Assembly: GCA_023432725.1 (NCBI GenBank)
Contig: JAEYUH010000066.1
Coordinates: 1-5,484 of the forward strand
Direction of reading: 5' to 3'
Source: Actinomycetes bacterium
GTDB taxonomy: Bacteria; Actinomycetota; Actinomycetes; Propionibacteriales; Propionibacteriaceae
Length of the DNA stretch: 5,484 nucleotides
Of this stretch, positions 1 through 3,901 are shown piece after piece. The translations under genes were made by a program, and so were the position numbers. Numbering within the stretch: position 1 is the first letter of the stretch; each line of letters opens with the position of its first letter. A model generated the notes under the pieces. The model ran no database searches and was not told where the DNA came from. It saw only the letters and a list, made by a program, of their open reading frames with translations.

Positions 1-1
1 C

Positions 2-184
2 CTCGGTGAGGCAGGGGTGAGCGGGGTGTACAGCCTGCTGGCCACCACCGACGACCAGGTGTGCACGGTGTCGATCAGCAGCTACCGGGGTCGGGTCACC
101 ATCGGCGTCGCCGCGATCTCCGAGGTGCGGCACTTCGCCAGGGACGTGAGCAACGAACTCGGCGCGCTGCGGGCGGGCAGCTGA
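2..184 (+). CDS. C-terminal end of a truncated gene, possibly a WS/DGAT-family acyltransferase
   Basis: An open frame enters from the left edge and stops at TGA 182-184, giving the last 60 residues of a protein whose start lies outside the window. The tail contains a hydrophobic strand-like stretch followed by SISSYRGRVTIGVAAIS and then an amphipathic helix (HFARDVSNELGALRAGS). The order of strand, 'SY.G.l..Gv' and terminal helix resembles the end of wax ester synthase/acyl-CoA:diacylglycerol acyltransferases, which make storage lipids in actinobacteria. The HHxxxDG catalytic motif of that family would be upstream and cannot be checked. The identification rests on a short C-terminal resemblance, so it could be another CoA-dependent acyltransferase-fold protein. 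That the frame is coding is better supported, because the next gene follows after a single base. Confidence 0.5.
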   Translation, partial: LGEAGVSGVYSLLATTDDQVCTVSISSYRGRVTIGVAAISEVRHFARDVSNELGALRAGS

Positions 185-185
185 G

Positions 186-644
186 GTGGCCGGCCTGGTC
201 TTCGTCCCTGTCTCGGCAGGGGAGCTGGCGGCGTGGGCCGGCAGCGGGAGCCTGGCGGGCCCGCGCCGGGGGTTCGCGGTCACCCCTTCCATGCTGGCCG
301 CCTTCGGCCTGGCCGAGGGCGAGGACGCCGAGTACACGGTCCTGTGCATCGCAGGGATCGCAGGGCTGCTGGCCCACGGCGAACGGCTGGTCGCGGTCGC
401 GGAGGTCCCCGCCACGCCCGGCGACGACGAGTTCGGCGAGGTGAGCCTCGACGAGGTGGCCTGGGCAGCGGTCACGTCGCTGTTCGCCGAGGACGAGGAC
501 ACCGCCCCCGCGGCGGCCGCCGCCGGCGCGATCAGCCGGCTGGAACTCGCCGAGGCCTGGGAGGCGCCGGAGGTGGAGGCTCTGCTCGCCGCTACCGACC
601 TGCTGTGGTACGGCCCCGCGGAGTGGGTACTGCTCGGTAGGTGA
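186..644 (+). CDS. DUF6912-like actinobacterial protein of unknown function
   Basis: The frame encodes 152 residues from a GTG start one base after the upstream stop codon, so translational coupling is likely; the ribosome site would be the weak GAGG at the stop/start junction. The N-terminus LVFVPVSAGELAAW is strand-like and is followed by GFAVTPSM (about residues 29-36), an Ala/Leu-rich helix, the strand RLVAVAEVP (67-75), SLDEVAWAAVTSLFAEDED (87-105) and a terminal LLWYGPAEW (139-147). This order (short VPV strand, 'g.aVTp', acidic 'D/E.D' segment, terminal LWY motif) recalls the small actinobacterial family DUF6912, which has no established function. No signal peptide or membrane segment is visible. 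Residues 108-114 are an alanine run. The GTG start is preferred because the first internal ATG (Met36) would delete the conserved first strand. The coding call is firm; the family name is from memory. Confidence 0.75.
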   Translation: MAGLVFVPVSAGELAAWAGSGSLAGPRRGFAVTPSMLAAFGLAEGEDAEYTVLCIAGIAGLLAHGERLVAVAEVPATPGDDEFGEVSLDEVAWAAVTSLFAEDEDTAPAAAAAGAISRLELAEAWEAPEVEALLAATDLLWYGPAEWVLLGR

Positions 645-668
645 GCCGGCCACGCGGGGTCCCCACCG

Positions 669-697
669 GTGACGCTGCCGCTGCCGGCGCCTACGAT
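669..697 (+). promoter_or_regulatory. Candidate sigma70-type promoter for ku
   Basis: GTGACG at 669-674 resembles a -35 box (TTGACN). It is followed after 17 bases by TACGAT at 692-697, a good actinobacterial -10 box (TANNNT). Transcription would start near 703-705, leaving a leader of about 35 bases with a strong ribosome site. The position in the 94-base gap before ku suggests that ku is transcribed independently of the upstream pair. This is a visual match only; promoter motifs are degenerate in GC-rich DNA. Confidence 0.5.
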
Positions 698-727
698 GCT
701 GCAATCGCAGGACTCATCTGCGAGGTC

Positions 728-733
728 AGGAGG
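728..733 (+). promoter_or_regulatory. Shine-Dalgarno site of ku
   Basis: A perfect AGGAGG lies five bases before the ATG at 739 and fixes the start of ku. It is the strongest ribosome-binding site in the window. Confidence 0.85.
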
Positions 734-738
734 ACGGC

Positions 739-1536
739 ATGCCTCGGTCGATCTGGAGGGGCGCGGTCTCGTTCGGGCTGGTGACGATCCCGGTGCGGGT
801 GTACGGCGCCACCGAGACCAAGGACATCAGCTTCCGGCAGGTCCACCCGGCCGACGGCGGTCGGATCCGCTACAAGCGGGTGTGCGAGGTGTGCGGCGAG
901 GAGATCCCGTACGCCGAGATCGCCAAGGGCTACGAGACCTCGGACGGGCGGATGGCGATCCTGACCGACGAGGACTTCGCCGACCTGCCCTCGGCGGAGG
1001 GCAAGTCCGTCGAGGTGGTCCAGTTCGCCGAGATGGACCAGGTGGATCCCACCTACTTCGAGAAGACGTACGTGATGGAGCCGGACGGCACCGGCACCAA
1101 GCCCTACGTGCTGCTCCGGCAGGCGCTGGCCGAGTCGGGCAGGGCCGCCGTGGTGCGGGTGGCGCTGCGCACCAGGGAGTCGCTGGCGCTGATCCGTCCG
1201 GTGGGCGAGGTGCTGGTGCTGCACACGATGCTGTGGCCGGACGAGCTGCGCGACCTGTCCTTCGCGGCCCCGTCCGAGGACGTCAAAGTGAGCGAGGCGG
1301 AGGTGGGGATGGCGAGGATGTTCATCGACCAGCTCAGCTCCGACTTCGACCCGACGCAGTTCACCGACACCTACCGCGAGGAACTGGAGAAGGTGGTCGA
1401 GGCCCGGCTGGAGGGGGTCGAGGTGCCCGCTGCCGAGGAGGGCGCGGCCAAGCCAGCCGAAGTGGTCGACCTGGTCGCCGCGCTGCGGGCCTCCGTGGAG
1501 GCCGCCAAGAAGCGCCGGGAGGCCGAGGCGAGCTGA
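739..1536 (+). CDS. ku: Ku, non-homologous end-joining DNA-end-binding protein
   Basis: This encodes a 265-residue bacterial Ku homologue, a homodimeric ring that threads onto double-strand break ends and recruits the ligase LigD. The family hallmarks are clear: the N-terminus MPRSIWRGAVSFGLVTIPV, then SFRQVHPADGGRIRYKRVCEVCGEE (31-55), KGYE (63-66), PTYFEKTYVMEP (104-115), Y123-VLLRQALAESGRAAV (124-138) and LHTMLWPDELRD (161-172). A C-terminal segment, VVDLVAALRASVEAAKKRR (242-260), matches the minimal C-terminal domain. The protein stops almost at once after that. It lacks the long lysine-rich tail found in some actinobacterial Ku proteins, which in those proteins affects DNA binding. C49 and C52 form a CxxC pair and are the only cysteines. 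The start is set by AGGAGG five bases upstream. No ligD, primase or nuclease gene lies next to it in the window, so its NHEJ partners must be encoded elsewhere. Confidence 0.97.
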   Translation: MPRSIWRGAVSFGLVTIPVRVYGATETKDISFRQVHPADGGRIRYKRVCEVCGEEIPYAEIAKGYETSDGRMAILTDEDFADLPSAEGKSVEVVQFAEMDQVDPTYFEKTYVMEPDGTGTKPYVLLRQALAESGRAAVVRVALRTRESLALIRPVGEVLVLHTMLWPDELRDLSFAAPSEDVKVSEAEVGMARMFIDQLSSDFDPTQFTDTYREELEKVVEARLEGVEVPAAEEGAAKPAEVVDLVAALRASVEAAKKRREAEAS

Positions 1537-1548
1537 CCGGCTCCCGCC

Positions 1549-1631
1549 CTGCGCACCGAGGGCTCCCCTGCGCGCCGAGGGCTCCCCGTCAGGGGTAGCC
1601 CTCGCTGCCGGGGGGTAGCTCTCGGCGACAG
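1549..1631. repeat. Paired direct and inverted repeats in the ku-pruA gap
   Basis: Two 19-base tandem copies (1549-1567 and 1568-1586) differ only at A1555/G1574. Downstream lie two near-identical 13-base copies (1592-1604 and 1612-1624) that differ at C1600/T1620. Each downstream copy is the reverse complement of the core of the upstream copies, apart from one extra T (1596 and 1616). The block therefore reads left-left-right-right and can fold as nested stems or as alternative stems. The positions were read by hand. Confidence 0.8.
1576..1604 (+). terminator. Probable ku transcription terminator hairpin
   Basis: CGAGGGCTCCCC (1576-1587) pairs fully with 1592-1604 around a GTCA loop. This gives a 12-bp GC-rich stem with one bulged T at 1596. 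It lies 40 bases after the ku stop codon. No T-tract follows, which is common for actinobacterial terminators but leaves the call uncertain. The surrounding repeat copies allow an outer 1556-1568/1612-1625 stem or a competing 1573-1587/1612-1627 stem. Confidence 0.6.
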
Positions 1632-1684
1632 CGGTGGCTCCCGGCGGTGGGTCGGGGACGGCCCGGCGGCCCGCGGATCGACGG

Positions 1685-1690
1685 TAGTCT
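1685..1690 (+). promoter_or_regulatory. Candidate -10 box for a leaderless pruA transcript
   Basis: TAGTCT ends seven bases before the pruA ATG (1698). This spacing would place the first transcribed base at or next to the start codon. No Shine-Dalgarno sequence is present before the ATG (the preceding bases are CGGGCTC), which fits a leaderless mRNA. I see no convincing -35 box at 16-19 bases upstream. Confidence 0.5.
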
Positions 1691-1697
1691 CGGGCTC

Positions 1698-3335
1698 ATG
1701 GATGCCCTCACCGCTGTTCCGCTGCCCGTCAACGAGCCGGTCCGGGGGTACGCCCCCGGCAGCCCCGAGCGGGCCCGGTTGCGTGAGGCGCTGGACGCCA
1801 TGGCCGCGAGCCCTGTGGAGCTGAACGCGTGGATCGGTGGCGAGCGCACGGCGGGTACCGGGACGGCCAGCCACGAGGTGCGGATGCCCTCGGACCACTC
1901 CGTCCTGCTGGGCACCGTCCAGCAGTCCTCAGCCCAGGACGCGGCAGCGGCCGTCGATGCGGCGCTCGCCGCCAAGCCCGACTGGGCGACGATGGACTTC
2001 GACGCCAGGGCGGCGATCTTCCTGCGCGCCGCCGAGCTGCTCGCCGGTCCGTGGCGCGACCGCGTCAACGCCGCCACCATGCTCGGCCAGGGCAAGACGG
2101 TGCAGCAGGCGGAGATCGATTCGGCCTGTGAGCTGATCGACTTCCTGCGCTTCAACGTCGCCTACGCCAGGGAACTGCACGCCAACCAGCCGATCAGCTC
2201 CCCCCAGGTCTGGAACCGGATGGACTACCGGCCGCTGGACGGCTTCGTCTACGCCATCACGCCGTTCAACTTCACCGCGATCGCCGGCAACCTTCCGACC
2301 GCCCCCGCGCTGCTCGGGAACACGGTCATCTGGAAGCCTGCGCTGACCCAGCAGCGGGCTGCCGACGTCATCGTGTCGGTACTGGAGGAGGCGGGCCTGC
2401 CGGCGGGGGTCATCAACATGCTCCCGGGGCACGGTTCCGAGGTGTCGACGGTGGCGCTGTCCCACCCCGATCTGGCGGGGATCCACTTCACCGGCTCCAC
2501 CCGGGTCTTCCAGGGACTGTGGGGCGAGATCGGGGCCAACATCGCCCGCTACCGCTCCTACCCGCGGATCGTGGGGGAGACCGGCGGCAAGGACTTCCTG
2601 GTCGCCCACCCGAGCGCGGATGGCCCGGCGCTGGTCACCGCGCTGCTGCGCGGCGCCTTCGAGTACTCGGGGCAGAAGTGCTCGGCCACCTCGCGGGCCT
2701 ACCTGCCGCGCAGCCTGTGGAAGGCGCTGAGGAGCGAGCTGATCGGGCAGACCGAGGCGCTGGCGGTCGGCGACGTCCGCGACTTCGCCAACTTCACCTC
2801 GGCGGTGATCGACGAGCGGGCCTACACCAAGCTGTCGGACGCGATCGAACGGGCCAGGGCATCCGCTGACTGCGAGATCGTCGCAGGCGGCAGCTACGCC
2901 AGGCAGGAGGGGTGGTACATCCGGCCCACCCTGATCACCTCCGACAACCCCCACCAGGAGATCTTCACCACCGAGTACTTCGGGCCGGTGCTGGGCATCT
3001 ACGTGTACGAGGACGCCGACTACGCCCACGTGCTCGACCTGGTGGACGCCGCCTCGCCGTACGCCCTCACCGGGTCGGTGATGGCCACCGACAGGGCGGC
3101 CATCGAGGTGGCCTCGGCACGGCTGCGGCAGGCCGCGGGGAACTTCTACATCAACGACAAGTCGACCGGCGCCGTGGTGGGCCAGCAGCCGTTCGGTGGC
3201 GGACGGGCGTCCGGCACCAACGACAAGGCCGGCTCGCTGTGGAACCTGATGCGCTGGGTCAGCCCGCGGGTGGTGAAGGAGAACCTGCTGCCGCCGGTCT
3301 CGCTCGACTACCCGCACATGGGGCCGGAGGCCTGA
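1698..3335 (+). CDS. pruA: L-glutamate gamma-semialdehyde (1-pyrroline-5-carboxylate) dehydrogenase
   Basis: This 545-residue aldehyde dehydrogenase oxidises L-glutamate gamma-semialdehyde (the open form of P5C) to glutamate with NAD+. It is the second step of proline breakdown and also serves arginine/ornithine breakdown. The stand-alone length and the N-terminus VNEPVRGYAPGSPER match the monofunctional PruA type rather than the fused PutA. The family features seen are TPFNFTAIAGN with N191, IWKPA with K213, FTGS (264-267) in the NAD site, the general base E294 in VGETGGKDF, the nucleophile C328 in SGQKCSA, and E426 in EYFGPV. The terminal part reads NFYINDKSTGAVVGQQPFGGGRASGTNDKAG, the PruA substrate-loop region. 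The ATG at 1698 is preferred over an upstream in-frame GTG (1647), because the added residues are low-complexity Gly/Arg/Pro and a -10 box sits directly before the ATG. No proline dehydrogenase gene is adjacent in the window. A glutamate dehydrogenase gene follows nearby. Confidence 0.97.
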   Translation: MDALTAVPLPVNEPVRGYAPGSPERARLREALDAMAASPVELNAWIGGERTAGTGTASHEVRMPSDHSVLLGTVQQSSAQDAAAAVDAALAAKPDWATMDFDARAAIFLRAAELLAGPWRDRVNAATMLGQGKTVQQAEIDSACELIDFLRFNVAYARELHANQPISSPQVWNRMDYRPLDGFVYAITPFNFTAIAGNLPTAPALLGNTVIWKPALTQQRAADVIVSVLEEAGLPAGVINMLPGHGSEVSTVALSHPDLAGIHFTGSTRVFQGLWGEIGANIARYRSYPRIVGETGGKDFLVAHPSADGPALVTALLRGAFEYSGQKCSATSRAYLPRSLWKALRSELIGQTEALAVGDVRDFANFTSAVIDERAYTKLSDAIERARASADCEIVAGGSYARQEGWYIRPTLITSDNPHQEIFTTEYFGPVLGIYVYEDADYAHVLDLVDAASPYALTGSVMATDRAAIEVASARLRQAAGNFYINDKSTGAVVGQQPFGGGRASGTNDKAGSLWNLMRWVSPRVVKENLLPPVSLDYPHMGPEA

Positions 3336-3342
3336 GCCTCAG
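3332..3342. repeat. Short palindrome spanning both convergent stop codons
   Basis: CTGAG-C-CTCAG is a perfect 11-base interrupted palindrome centred on C3337. It contains the pruA TGA (3333-3335) and the opposite-strand TGA of the DUF2505-like gene (3339-3341). An overlapping 5-bp stem, GAGGC (3327-3331) with GCCTC (3336-3340), is also possible. It is too short to call a terminator. No other hairpin lies in the three-base gap, so any bidirectional termination must use coding sequence. Confidence 0.45.
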
Positions 3343-3803
3343 CGCCAGCCCTGCGCCACCTTCGCCTGGAGTTCCAGCGCCTCCAGCAGGATCGGCGCAG
3401 CCTGCCGCTCCAGCACGGGACCGACCAGGGGGATCGACACCTTGAGGTCGCCAAGGTAGGTCAGGGTCGAGCCCGTCTCCGACCCCGCCAGGGTCACCAC
3501 ACCGGTCAGCGCCACCGGCATGCCCTCCACCGAGACCAGGGTCGCGCCGGTGCGGACACCGTCGACCGCACCCTCCTGCCAGGTCACCTCGTCGGTGACC
3601 GTGATGGTTGCGCCGGTGAACTTCTCGATCGAAGGATGGTTGCGCATCGTGCGGCGCGCCCCGGTCCGCAGGCCGTCCACCCAGGTGGTGAACTCCAGCG
3701 GGTCCGACGCCAGGCACACCGCCTCGAGGAAGCCGGGATCGGTGAGCATCGCGAAGGCGTCCTGCGGCGGTTGGGGGTAATGGTGGGTGGCGCGGATCTC
3801 CAT
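3339..3803 (-). CDS. DUF2505-like protein, SRPBCC (START-like) fold
   Basis: This encodes 154 residues on the minus strand. The sequence opens with MEIRATHHYPQPPQDAFAMLTDPGFLEAV. That is a first strand, a two-helix segment and an 'a...l.Dp.Fl' motif typical of SRPBCC/polyketide-cyclase-like proteins and of the actinobacterial DUF2505 family. Alternating strands follow (FTGATITVTDEVTW, ATLVSVEGMPVALTGVVTLAG, GSTLTYLGDLKVSIP), and then a long C-terminal helix (about 127-150) that would close the ligand cavity. The fold usually binds a hydrophobic ligand; the ligand and role of DUF2505 proteins are unknown. No signal peptide or membrane segment is present. ATG 3803 is chosen because the 56 in-frame residues upstream are Arg/Pro-rich, run across the divergent promoter region and do not look like the domain. 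The gene converges on pruA with three bases between stops and is divergent from the glutamate dehydrogenase gene. Confidence 0.85.
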   Translation of the reverse strand: MEIRATHHYPQPPQDAFAMLTDPGFLEAVCLASDPLEFTTWVDGLRTGARRTMRNHPSIEKFTGATITVTDEVTWQEGAVDGVRTGATLVSVEGMPVALTGVVTLAGSETGSTLTYLGDLKVSIPLVGPVLERQAAPILLEALELQAKVAQGWR

Positions 3804-3811
3804 GGCAGACC

Positions 3812-3817
3812 ATTGTG
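3812..3817 (-). promoter_or_regulatory. Possible -10 box for the DUF2505-like gene
   Basis: Read on the minus strand, CACAAT ends eight bases before ATG 3803. This would give a leaderless or nearly leaderless transcript. It matches four of six positions of TATAAT, and no clear -35 box is present. No Shine-Dalgarno sequence is visible before this ATG, which is indirect support. Confidence 0.3.
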
Positions 3818-3835
3818 GGGCATGCCCGCGTCGGG

Positions 3836-3866
3836 TTGGGCCACGGCGTGCCCGGCTCGCTAGGCT
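3836..3866 (+). promoter_or_regulatory. Candidate promoter for the glutamate dehydrogenase gene
   Basis: TAGGCT at 3861-3866 is a good actinobacterial -10 box (TANNNT). TTGGGC at 3836-3841 is a possible -35 box, with a rather long 19-base spacer. Transcription would start near 3873 and give a leader of about 30 bases containing the ribosome site. It lies in the 98-base divergent gap shared with the DUF2505-like gene. Confidence 0.45.
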
Positions 3867-3891
3867 GGTGGGTATCGGGAGCGTAGTCAGC

Positions 3892-3896
3892 GAGGA
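3892..3896 (+). promoter_or_regulatory. Shine-Dalgarno site of the glutamate dehydrogenase gene
   Basis: GAGGA lies five bases before ATG 3902. It supports this start over the in-frame GTG codons at 3917 and 3935. Confidence 0.65.
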
Positions 3897-3901
3897 CTTA
3901 C

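Noticed and set aside
656..664. GGGGTCCCC as a possible terminator after the DUF6912-like gene
   Set aside because: It is a plain palindrome with a one-base centre and no extending stem, so it cannot form a usable RNA hairpin.
669..1598. Plus-strand 309-codon frame overlapping ku in another frame
   Set aside because: It is low-complexity Arg/Gly-rich, and its start coincides with the candidate -35 box. The Ku frame shows full-length family similarity and a perfect ribosome site.
1607..1645. GCCGGG / CCCGGC pairing before pruA
   Set aside because: It is only six base pairs in very GC-rich DNA, and it competes with the much better repeat-based stems. Chance is a sufficient explanation.
1647..1697. 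Upstream GTG start for pruA
   Set aside because: It would add a Gly/Arg/Pro-rich stretch unlike PruA N-termini, has no ribosome site, and would place the candidate -10 box inside the coding region.
1929..3317. Minus-strand open frame of 462 codons opposite pruA
   Set aside because: The composition is that of an antisense shadow (Arg/Val/Gly/His-rich), it has no family motifs, and it lies wholly over the well-supported pruA gene.
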